DNA of 64,000 nucleotides from Oegoconia quadripuncta (lineage: Eukaryota; Arthropoda; Insecta; Lepidoptera; Autostichidae). A program made the translations under genes and the position numbers. Positions 56,301 through 64,000 of this stretch are shown one piece after another; position 1 is the stretch's first letter; each line of letters begins with the position of its first letter. The stretch lies in assembly GCA_949316235.1 (NCBI GenBank), contig OX438755.1:21537151-21601150 (forward strand), read 5' to 3'. The notes under the pieces were generated by a model. The model did not search any database. It was not told the origin of the DNA and saw only the letters and a list, made by a program, of their open reading frames with translations.

Positions 56301-58558
56301 TCTTGCTCGTTCTTCTCTGGGGAGACTGCCTAGTGAATGAGCGATAACTGTATGTCATGACGATTTCAAATGTTATTCTTATAACTTACGAAATAAAAAC
56401 ATTTTTGATTTGATTTTGATTTGATTTGATCATAATATGCCTTGAATGATATATATATATAACCTAAAACTCAGCACCTCCGCATCCTCAAGCATAGATA
56501 TCGGCATAGCCTTTTTAATCAAAATTATCAAAGTGCTGTTCTCATGGTTATTTCGTTAAGTCTAATACAATTTGTAATCTATTTCAGGTCACTTCGGAAT
56601 CACGTTAAGCTTGGCTGCGGTCTCGTTCACAACGTCTACGACATTGGCAGTGGTTTGCCTGGTGATGGGGCTGGGGACACACGCTGGCATCCACACCGGT
56701 TGGATGGTAATAATACTGTTATTCTCGTCTAAGCCCGTATCCCTATCATTTAAATGCAGTCGCTCGCTAATAGACTAGTTTGCTATTGTGCCAGTTTTGT
56801 TTCATACATTCACATTATAATTAATATTAATATCAACAGATTGGACTGGTAGGTAAGTGTTGTTTTTTCTTTTATGCAATCGGATATGATTGGATATTTT
56901 TTGGTGTATTAGTTTAGTAATTAACCTTTGGACGCACACGGAGACCGATCGGTGCCAAAAAATTTTGATCCCGTCAACACTCGCGGACACCGATCGGTGC
57001 CAACGGACGCTCGATTTTCAACTCTCAATTGTTACGATTATAGGGTTCCAATTCCTTTGAACTGTGTTTGTACTCGTTCTTTATTAAATTCCGCATCCAA
57101 TAATGTGCGCAATGTTATGTTAGCTATGATATTTAATCTGTATTTCCGAAGAGAATTTTTTCTTTTTGGCTGGGAGTATAAGCATAGAATTCCAACTACT
57201 TTTTTTTATTAGAACGGGCTTAGAAACCTGCCATAGAGCATCCGATTCTCATAACAATTTATTTAATTACCTGTTTTTAAGAAAAACATGAATAAAACTG
57301 TAATTGTTTAAAAAACACGAATTATATCGTGGATATAAGGCGATACCTACACATTACAACTCGTAACATTTTTCTGATTTTTAGTATTAGAGCTGTAGCT
57401 GTGTTCATTCATTATATAAATAGACAATATATTCCCGTAGCTGTTACTTTTCACAGATTGCAAATACACCCAGTAGAAGATTATCTATAAATGTTTCAGC
57501 ACAGCAGGTATTTTCGCAAAGATGACAGGTGCGCCGCGATACTTGACGGAGATATTTGCACGTGCGAAAGAAGACAGAGACCTATTAATAGTAGCTTGAA
57601 AAACGGTTTTGTATACCAATTGGCAGATCACAGAGCTCTATCACTTCTGTCTGAAACATCACTCAATTTTATTTCATCTGTGTATCAGGAATAAATTATT
57701 TGATTGATTGATTGATTGGTAGATGGCGGTGTAAGGAAAATACAAATTTCTTTTGTGTAAAACTACACTCATCGATTTCATTTTAGAGAATCGTGAATAG
57801 TGTGTGCTGATTGCTCGATCGAGCAATTTATTGACTTAGCGAATAAGACTATAGGCCACAATTTTGACTAAATGTAAATCTACGTATACTGCTAATTTCA
57901 TTTATCATATTCATTTAATAAATAAATAATATGAATACGAATAAAGGGATACCCCCTAGTGCGCTAGAACTATTGCATTATTGTTGTTTGCCTTACACGA
58001 CTTAATAATATACACCAACAGCAGATATAAAAAGGGTACATAAAATATTTCAACAAAGACATTAAAAGGTATTCCCAGATACATTCTGATTAGACTTATC
58101 AACCAAAGAGAAGAAATTGACTCTCCGGGATGAGGTCCCTAGAAGTGTGCCGTGCTCAAGGTGGAGCCAAAGAATTTCGTTGTGAATATTTCTTTTAACG
58201 CTGAGGTTTTGTGTTAAATAGGTCCAACAAAGTTCCTTAGGTAGTTAGATATTTAAGTACACACATTGTAATGTGAGTAAAGTTAATTAAGTCTTGCCCG
58301 ATTAATTTATTGATTCAACACGGAACTGGTAATAAAAACACAATAAATAGAGTCATCAGATAGTAGTGTCTGATGTCGGAACGAAGAAAGTTTTTATTTT
58401 TACCTATTATTATGTTGACAATAATCTGCTTCTACCAGGTGAACTACATCGACTTGACTCCAAACTACAGTGGCACCCTGATGTCCACCGGCAACCTGTT
58501 CATGAATGTCTTCATCCTCACCACGCCGATGCTCGTGTCAAATATCGTCACCGATGTC
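50250..58558 (+). CDS. Gene C: SLC17-family transporter, first nine exons (3' end not found in window)
   Basis: Exons: 50250-50319, 51248-51573, 52135-52314, 53014-53152, 53848-54065, 54510-54659, 55428-55560, 56588-56706, 58439-58558; 1455 nt, 485 codons, open throughout. Landmarks: FGVRH before TM1; FMARAHIGVAIVAM for the first helix; a long loop with six N-glycosylation sequons; motif A GLVSQRWGGK at 160-169; TM4 arginine R202 in CRILQG; KWSPVSERGR at 222-231. Intron phases equal those of gene B, and exons 3, 4, 6, 7 and 8 are the same lengths. By analogy one exon for TM12 and one for the tail are missing. None was recognised between 58559 and 64000, so they are probably beyond the window. 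Predicted 12-helix anion transporter; substrate unknown. Confidence 0.9.
50840..50930 (+). mobile_element. CR1-type LINE tail
   Basis: gtgacgttttcaagtgataa followed by atttttatttgatttgattt, the extreme 3' end also seen at 4378-4440. Confidence 0.6.
51248..51573 (+). CDS. Gene C exon 2 (TM1 and long glycosylated loop)
   Basis: Acceptor gttacag, donor gtatgt. It encodes SYGFGVRHVQALIIFISLCI, RAHIGVAIVAMVDHS, then a loop rich in N, T and D with sequons NDT, NGT, NET, NIS, NIS and NET, ending GWNVYR. It is 48 nt longer than the matching exon of gene B. Confidence 0.92.
51660..51980 (+). pseudogene. RTE-like LINE fragment (linker between endonuclease and RT)
   Basis: An open stretch at about 51735-51971 reads SSEVRGYRQLNKQISKSLTR, DLHQFNTDRIKEAIERNKGS and KVSVRHLSVEQSQLTKVKTE, ending at a stop near 51970. 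This matches the region before the RT of RTE-like LINEs. In gene C intron 2, plus strand. Confidence 0.65.
52135..52314 (+). CDS. Gene C exon 3 (TM2-TM3, MFS motif A)
   Basis: 180 nt, phase 0 at both ends. Starts TYKWPKSTQEMILGSFFLGY and contains GLVSQRWGGK. Same size and phase as gene B exon 3. Confidence 0.93.
52320..53010. other. Gene C intron 3, mostly unrecognised
   Basis: Contains a perfect palindrome (aagcttttaaataaaagctt, 52518-52537). A short CR1-type UTR block (agagcaacccctgagtttct) lies at 52909. No gene. Confidence 0.45.
53014..53152 (+). CDS. Gene C exon 4 (TM4)
   Basis: Acceptor tttctag, donor gtgaag. Encodes GGWKAVCFCRILQGLSQSGV and KWSPVSERGRLTTYVLTG, with the TM4 arginine and the SLC17 W-x-P-ER motif. 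Confidence 0.93.
53455..53725 (+). pseudogene. RTE-like LINE C-terminal relic
   Basis: Reads RKLNATQRAIERAILTVSLH then KLKW*WAGHLDRRTD and ends aggggg(a)agcctatgttc, cagcagtggacatcctgtgg. Stops and deletions throughout. In gene C intron 4. Confidence 0.65.
53848..54065 (+). CDS. Gene C exon 5 (TM5-TM6)
   Basis: Acceptor gccacag, donor gtgagt. Encodes TVVGTVLAFQVGGFIAAS, WGWPSIFWMTGALCGLAF, ATPHEHKFISEAEKLF and ends AEPIK. Confidence 0.93.
54186..54245 (-). mobile_element. SINE family 1, short 3' end fragment
   Basis: ttttatgcacaacgggttag, then ctgatgttaagtgaagatga. Confidence 0.65.
54510..54659 (+). CDS. Gene C exon 6 (central loop into TM7)
   Basis: 150 nt, phase 0. Starts KRRTPWKAILTSRYVWTGF and ends YILGFDVKK at donor gtgagt; collinear with gene B exon 6. 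Confidence 0.93.
54670..55420. other. Gene C intron 6, no feature recognised
   Basis: No open frame or repeat recognised. Confidence 0.4.
55428..55560 (+). CDS. Gene C exon 7 (TM8)
   Basis: Acceptor tttccag, donor gtaaag, 133 nt. Encodes SGLLSSLPYIANFFASIGIS and SLSDFLTNR, the second-half MFS loop motif. Confidence 0.92.
56040..56430 (+). mobile_element. CR1/Jockey-type LINE 3' end, 5'-truncated
   Basis: Encodes [39 protein letters not shown] then stop, a UTR with agagcaaccctggagtttct, and a tail tttgattttgatttgatttg. Nearly identical to the minus-strand copy at 26742-27395. In gene C intron 7. Confidence 0.85.
56588..56706 (+). CDS. Gene C exon 8 (TM9-TM10)
   Basis: Acceptor atttcag, donor gtaata, 119 nt. 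Encodes HFGITLSLAAVSFTTSTTLA, a small-residue-rich helix, then LVMGLGTHAGIHTGWM. Confidence 0.92.
56930..57015. repeat. Duplicated palindrome gaccgatcggtgcc
   Basis: Two near-identical palindromic words, gaccgatcggtgcc (56943-56956) and gacaccgatcggtgcc (56986-57001), about 43 bases apart, each preceded by gga-type sequence. GC-rich against AT-rich flanks. Identity unknown. Confidence 0.55.
57020..58360. other. Gene C intron 8, mostly unrecognised
   Basis: A ttgattgattgattgattgg repeat at 57698 marks a LINE-like tail. A 67-codon open frame at 57491-57694 has no recognised relatives. Confidence 0.35.
58439..58558 (+). CDS. Gene C exon 9 (TM11)
   Basis: Acceptor ctaccag, donor gtgagt, 120 nt. 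Encodes VNYIDLTPNYSGTLMSTGN and a hydrophobic run ending NIVTDV; matches [12 protein letters not shown] in gene B exon 9. It is the last exon of gene C recognised here. Confidence 0.92.
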
Positions 58559-58729
58559 GTGAGTTTCCTTGTGTTAATAGCATAATCGGAACGCTTATAA
58601 TTTCATCATACCTATCTGTCCGTATGTCACATAAATAAAATCCCACAGTGCCATCTAAATAGTAATCAAGTGATAAAATAGGAAATAGAAGACAGTAGTA
58701 CAAATAAGTACAACTGATGCAATTAACAC

Positions 58730-59020
58730 ACCACACCTGATGTTAAATACGATGAGGTTGAAGGTAGAAGTGTACTGACCTAGAAATCTCATCTTATTTG
58801 AGGGACTGGCTATCTTTTAGGTGACAACCGGAACACAACAATGCTATTAACATGTTATGGCGACAGACTTAGATAAGATGGTGGTAGCTAGCCAGGCAGT
58901 CATTTAAAATGTCCTACCACCAACCAACCCGAGTACTAAACATATACATAAACATGGATGGAAACTGTGAGCTCCAATTCGTAAACCCTATGTTGTTTAC
59001 ATTGAGCCACAGAGGCGGTT
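58730..59020 (-). mobile_element. SINE family 1, near full length, diverged
   Basis: cacacctgatgttaaatacg to ccacagaggcggtt; B-box disrupted (catggatggaaactgtg region). Starts about 170 bases after gene C exon 9. Confidence 0.75.
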
Positions 59021-59039
59021 ACTTTAATGACAATGGCAT

Positions 59040-59200
59040 AGTACCTGGTGATGGGAGAGAATAGGAGCCCTAATCCACCACGCCGACCTAATGCGAATTG
59101 TTGGATTTGTATCAGACTAGTGACAACCTGACTGTTAGTGTTTTTGAAGAGACCTTGTGGCCGCCAACTTGGCTTAACGACGGCCTTCAATTGAAAACAA
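59040..59200 (-). mobile_element. LINE UTR scrap
   Basis: ccctaatccaccacgccgac and acggccttcaattgaaaaca are complements of words at 27690 and 31750. Confidence 0.45.
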
Positions 59201-59449
59201 CCGGGACCAATTATTTAACGTGCCCTTTGAAGCTCAGAAACACTCGTATTAAAATACCACTAGTTGTTACCCATCCAAGAACAGACTGCGCCAGGAACTG
59301 CTTAACTTCGCTAATCGAAAGCGAAAAGCGAATACGACTGCGCCACAAGTACTTCACACCGTTGATCACAAAACATTACACTGTCACTTATATTTACCTT
59401 CCATTACTTATGATATTATGATGATAAGATAATAAAAATTTATAAGAAG

Positions 59450-59900
59450 CTATCGAGAAGTGTACCTCAAGGTTCTATATTGGGACCGATATTTATTAAT
59501 GATGTAATTATATTCATAAAAGTCACAACCATTATATCAAATGGTGTAGTCAAAGAAACCCCAAACTAAACCGCTTGGGTGTTCCAAATATTAAAAGATT
59601 GTTACTTAAAACCACATCCATCGAAATAAACAGAAATGCACAGGTGATACGATAAACCTATCTCCGTTGAAACGTGCAAATCTATAGATATTTTTTGGTG
59701 GAAAGGCCCTTAGTCACCTTTTACTATCCACGGGAAGAGATGGATTGGTTCTATTCTTTTTATGTGCTGAAACCACACGTTAATTTAGCTTGGAATCATT
59801 TAGCAGTATTTGCTAATGATACAATTGCAATAGTATCTGGTCAATTTATAGCTGATCTGAATATTATGTTCTTTTTTGGTAAGAAAAACGTAAGCCTAAT
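59450..59900 (+). pseudogene. LINE reverse-transcriptase fragment
   Basis: 59463-59505 reads SVPQGSILGPIFIND (RT box with P-Q-G-S), and 59800-59850 reads LAVFANDTIAIVSGQ, a degraded F-A-D-D box. The 300 bases between them are too long for an intact RT, so something is inserted or rearranged. Downstream of gene C exon 9. Confidence 0.55.
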
Positions 59901-59979
59901 ATCAGATAGAAGCGGTGTGTGGCGTAAGGGTGACGTTAAGTACAATATTATTTCACTCCGATGACACACGTATATTGGA

Positions 59980-61075
59980 GCGTTGTTAGATAAGTTAGAG
60001 CAATTAACGCGACCTCAACCAGTAAGAAAAGTCAATGAGGCTTATGGGAATAATTCATAATTTGCAGTAAGAAACTTCCAAATTATTTTCGGGCTTGTCC
60101 CTTAAATTCGTCGACTAATTTTAAAGACTTAAATAAATTTCATTTAAGGGACTACCGCGCTGCTTTTCGAGGTCAATGCAGAAGTTTTCACATAAATAAT
60201 GATGTTGTCAGAATAATTTCTCTCAAGTTAGTAGATTTTTCATCTGTCACTACAATTCACACTGGCAATTTGATTAACGACGTGACTGGAATAAATCCGT
60301 ACCCTAATGGCAAAAACGACACCCTTCTAATTTCGTCAGGCTTGTTCGTCAGTAACAACTTTATAACTACGGCATCTACCATCACAATTGCGTGGTTATA
60401 GTTAATGAAAAGGATGCTAAATAACCTTTTATTTGAGTGCATATTTACCGAAATGTGAGCTTATAAAGTCTTTAACAAAGTGTGTGTTCCTTTTTCTAAT
60501 TTCAAACCATGTGATTAGAAAATCGGTTGTTTGAACTTTATTTTAAAGGCTCTCTTATAACAACTTTTTATTTTAATTAGATTTCGGCATCATTTTAACG
60601 CTCGAACGACCTCCTCTTTTTTAAGAGTTGGTTAAAAAGCAACCATGTCCTTCTCCAGGTCGCAGGTTACCTCTACCAAATTTCAATATGATAATTATCA
60701 GTTTAGTTATGAAAGCCGAACCAAGAGACAGACAAACTTACGCATTTATAATATCCTATACAATAACTCCGAAATAAGGTTCGCTAGAACTTACAGAATG
60801 TGTTAAGGTAAAACATGACATATCGACATCCATAATCTGACTGCGGGCTTTCCCAGATGAGCACTCCATACAGTCGAACGCTATAATACCTACGAAGATT
60901 GGCATTCTCTGTAAGGTTAAGCATTTCAAGCCGTATCAACTTTTGGTATTTTACCAGGCACAAGGCCCTCTTGAGCATGGAATACTGCTATCATTGTATG
61001 ATGGCAAGTATCAATTAGCGCCTTGGAAATTCGATGATTCCTTTATGGTTTTGAACAACGTCGTGAGGTCGCGTG
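59980..61075. other. No gene seen
   Basis: A short inverted pair gtcccttaaattcg / catttaagggac at 60097 and 60142 is the only structure noticed. No gene C exon with the expected QWR/QPWN motif was found here. Confidence 0.4.
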
Positions 61076-61079
61076 TCTG

Positions 61080-61410
61080 TCAATATTGTAGTATGCAAGG
61101 TTAGCGTGCATTGAAATTGCAGGATCTTATTCCACCATCGCCACTCCAGCTTTGGTAGTCCAAAGCTTGTGCTAGCGACTAGTAGTCTAGTCGATAGAAG
61201 TTTTCCACACATAAAAGTCGTCGACATACCGAACCTTCGCAAACGTCTGGCTCTTCATAAATATTGCGAAGTGCCAATATATGAAATATCCTTTCTTCGT
61301 CAGAAATTCTATAATCTTTAGATCATTAAAATCGCGTTCTTCATCAAGGCCACTTCTTCACTTTTCAGGTAAGATTGTGGGTCAAACACACATCCAGTCC
61401 ATATTTAAAA
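61080..61410 (+). pseudogene. LINE ORF2 C-terminus relic
   Basis: FPHIKVVDIPNLRKRLALHK at 61201-61260 corresponds to FHPYVVNIPNIRTKKFDSS in the copy at 10770, and 61355-61395 keeps the caggtaagattgtgggtcaa end. Heavily decayed. Confidence 0.55.
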
Positions 61411-61414
61411 TATG

Positions 61415-62430
61415 TAGTTAGCTCTGTGAAGATATTGAAACTGACTTTGATCAAATGCATCAAATAACGTCGTAATATTCTGACTGCAGGACACGCACTT
61501 CGCTCGTTTTTGCTTGTTATATTTCATCCGCTTTGTAGGTCAGAGTATCCTTTACAAATTATGTGTGTTAATTTTTGTTGATTTCTTTTTGTTTATTAAA
61601 TCTACTGTAAGTCTCTTAAAACCCCCGTCTTAACAAATTCAGTGTTTGTCCCGAGATTAAGCACTCTTAACAAATTTTGTATGCACCGTAAGTAGGTAGA
61701 TATATAAATTGTGATGTCATTTTTGAACCTGTGTTATCTCGTATTCTCGGAAGCCACAAAAGATCTCATATCATTACAGCAGCTGTAAAATCATTTGTCT
61801 CAGATAAAGTTTTACGTGAAACAATTATCTTATTGGTGTAGAGATCTATTTATCTAATGACAAATATATGTATAATGACAATTTTAATCTTGTCATATCG
61901 GTTGTAATAACACATTTTGTTTTATGTAATTCAATAATGGCCTTGAAATTTTACTTGCTCATCATCTTCCTGCCTTTCTCCTCTACATGTGGAGTCGACG
62001 CAATATAATCCTATCTTATGTCATTACTTAGTTGAAATTCTATTGAAGTTGTACGGAAATTTATTATTTCTTTAGATTCAAAAATTAGTCGGGTTTATTT
62101 GTTTCTAGAAGTCTTTTTATCCTAGAATATACCTAGAAGAAAATCATTTAATATAATAATATAAAGAATAGCTAGTGTGTGTTGTCCCAGTGCTGGGCAA
62201 AAGCCTCCCCTATTTTATGCCACATATCTCTGTCCAGTGCAATATCGCTCCACTCCTTACTGTAAGAATCCAGCTCATCGCGCCATCGCTTTTTAATAAT
62301 ATATATAACAATTTTGATTTAAATCCATTATACGGTTTGCTTAGCCGTATGTAAGTTGAAGACAGGGAAAAACTATTTAAAACTTTGCAGATTAAGGATA
62401 CATACACCCAAAAGTTAGTTCATAATAAAT
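61415..62430. other. No gene seen; LINE scraps
   Basis: 62180-62300 (cccagtgctgggcaaaagcc, ctccactccttactgt) resembles an inverted RTE-like scrap; the rest is unrecognised. Confidence 0.4.
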
Positions 62431-62434
62431 AACA

Positions 62435-62560
62435 AATAAATAAATATCTTCAGACATACACACAGCGCCATCTAGTTCCACAGTACGCAACTATAGGCTT
62501 GTGTTGTGGATACCAGATGGTTGATATACTACTTAAATATTTTTTTTTGGAAATATACAA
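62435..62560 (-). mobile_element. SINE family 2, 3' part
   Basis: cttcagacatacacacagcg, ccatctagttccaca, gtgttgtggataccagatgg and poly(T). Confidence 0.75.
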
Positions 62561-62820
62561 TGTGTCCCGGAGAGAAGTGACCAGCGGGCGTAGTTTGAAA
62601 ATTTATACAAAATTATCGATAAATCATTTAAATTTAGAGACCTAACTGCTTTTGTTTTTTAAAAATTGTTAATCCTTTTTTTTTAATAGACATGTCTGAC
62701 CTTCTGCACTATTTTAGTCATAATTTCTTTGTTTTTACGTCTTTCCCAATTCTTTTTTTTTTTAATTCAGTGCTGTTATTATTATTCATCAAATTAAGTT
62801 ATGAAAATTATCCCAAAACA

Positions 62821-63959
62821 AATAAATAATTTATTAAAAAAGAAATAAACTTAAAATTCGACCAACAAAACTGTATTTCTTTAAGTTTAAAAATAAAAAA
62901 ACGAAAAATGTCCCTATAACATCATATTTTTTTTTAATTATTATGATACTACATGATATTCTCTAAAATATCCTCGAACAATGTTTTATGTTATTTCAAA
63001 TAAATGTGAACGTACGAGACATTGTAATTGACCTTTTATGCTCCAGTAACTAGATAGAGATAAGTTTAAAAAAATGAAAGTAATGTTTTAAGCAGTTTAT
63101 TTGCACATTTAAGTGTTTTGTTATTACAATGAATCATTTTGATTTTAACATGATAATTTAATAATAAATAAAAGATACTTAATTTGTTAAAATGGTTGTT
63201 TATTAAGAAAAATCAGGTAATTAATTAATTATGTTTTCAAAATGACCGCCGTCAGCGGTTATGCAGGCCAGGCCAATGAAAATTATCCAAGATGGATTGG
63301 CAGAGGCCGTCCAGTAGCATGGCCCCCGAGGTCACCAGACTTGACGCCTCTTGATTATTATTTCTGGGGCTACATGAAGCAAAAAGTTTATGCTGTGCCA
63401 ATAATTTCAAGAGACCAGCTGAAACAGAGAATCGATGCTGCTGCCGCAGAAATAGCGCAGAATCATGCAGAAATAAGGCGAACTACACTAAGGATGTCAT
63501 TTAGGGCCCTGGCCTGCATAACCGCTGACGGCGGTCATTTTGAAAACATAATTAATTAATTACCTGATTTTTCTTAATAAACAACCATTTTAACAAATTA
63601 AGTATCTTTTATTTATTATTAAACTATCATGTTAAAATCAAAATGATTCATTGTAATAACAAAACACTTAAATGTGCAAATAAACTGCTTAAAACATTAC
63701 TTTCATTTTTTTAAACTTATCTCTATCTAGTTACTGGAGCATAAAAGGTCAATTTCAATGTCTCGTACGTTCACATTTATTTGAAATAACTAAAAACATT
63801 GTTCGAGGATATTTTAGAGAATATCATGTAGTATCATAATAATTAAAAAAAAACATGATGTTATAGGGACATTTTTCGTTTTTTTATTTTTAAACTTAAA
63901 GAAATACAGTTTTGTTGGTCGAATTTTAAGTTTATTTCTTTTTTAATAAATTATTTATT
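62821..63959 (+). mobile_element. Palindromic mariner-like element, arms about 455 bp
   Basis: Left arm 62821-63275 and right arm 63505-63959 are near-perfect inverted copies (for example gaccgccgtcagcggttatg and its complement at 63513-63532). The single-copy centre, about 230 bp, encodes the C-terminal part of an IS630/Tc1/mariner transposase. The right arm is the natural 3' end of that gene plus UTR; the left arm is an inverted duplicate of it. Non-autonomous and able to fold into a long hairpin. Confidence 0.88.
63242..63559 (+). pseudogene. Mariner-like transposase, C-terminal fragment
   Basis: Genuine transposase sequence runs from about 63275 to the stop at 63559: RPVAWPPRSPDLTPLDYYFW, GYMKQKVYAVP and ACITADGGHFE. 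The S-P-D-L-T-P-L-D block holds the last catalytic aspartate of D,D,D mariner-type enzymes; the first two acidic residues are absent. The first 11 codons of the open frame (ATG 63242) are only the inverted duplicate of the C-terminal coding end, so the start is artificial. Confidence 0.85.
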
Positions 63960-64000
63960 ACAATTACAATTATTAATTACAATTTACCTAGTCGTTCTCT

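Noticed and set aside
59674..59964. 96-residue open frame considered as the missing gene C exon
   Set aside because: It lacks the QW and QPWN landmarks and a usable acceptor in phase 0; it contains a degraded RT box instead.

Overview
This window looks like nuclear DNA from an insect, most probably a moth or butterfly (Lepidoptera). It is AT-rich and intron-rich, with GT/AG introns. The intergenic and intronic DNA is packed with tRNA-derived SINEs, degraded non-LTR retrotransposons, MITEs and Tc1/mariner relics. The lepidopteran call rests on the style of these repeats and is an inference; no species can be named from sequence alone.

The real host genes are three tandem, same-strand (+) paralogues of the SLC17 branch of the major facilitator superfamily (sialin / vesicular glutamate / Na-phosphate cotransporter-like). 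Gene A enters from the left and only its last two exons are visible (3861-3972 and 6878-6957). Gene B is complete: 11 exons between 11328 and 44002, 1674 nt of coding sequence, 557 residues. Gene C starts at 50250 and shows nine exons to 58558; its final exons lie beyond 64000 or were not recognised. B and C have the same intron phases (1,0,0,1,0,0,1,0,0 and, in B, a last phase 1), and five internal exons of identical length (180, 139, 150, 133, 119 nt). The array therefore arose by tandem duplication of an already intron-containing gene.

Layout. 1-3.8 kb: repeats and LINE scraps. 3.9-7.0 kb: end of gene A, whose last intron holds an 879-bp terminal-inverted-repeat element carrying a THAP zinc-finger reading frame (P-element-like). 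7-11.3 kb: spacer with a MITE, SINEs and two LINE relics. 11.3-44.0 kb: gene B. Its introns carry a nearly complete 3-kb CR1/Jockey-type LINE (intron 1), a 24-bp minisatellite beside exon 4 (intron 3), a complete but frameshifted Tc1 transposon, SINE clusters and nested LINEs (10.2-kb intron 4), a GC-rich retro-insertion with a 15-bp target duplication (intron 6), and several copies of one MITE family (introns 6, 9, 10). 44-50.2 kb: spacer with SINEs, including a SINE nested inside a SINE, a (GT)n tract and an R1-like LINE tail. 50.2-58.6 kb: gene C. 59-64 kb: LINE remnants and, at the right end, a palindromic mariner-like element with arms of about 455 bp.

The paralogues are expected to be 12-pass membrane transporters for organic or inorganic anions. 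B and C differ most in the large glycosylated loop after the first membrane segment, so they may have diverged in substrate or location. I found no operon, CRISPR array, true tRNA/rRNA gene or other prokaryote-type system. The structurally most unusual items are the THAP-bearing element and the palindromic mariner derivative.
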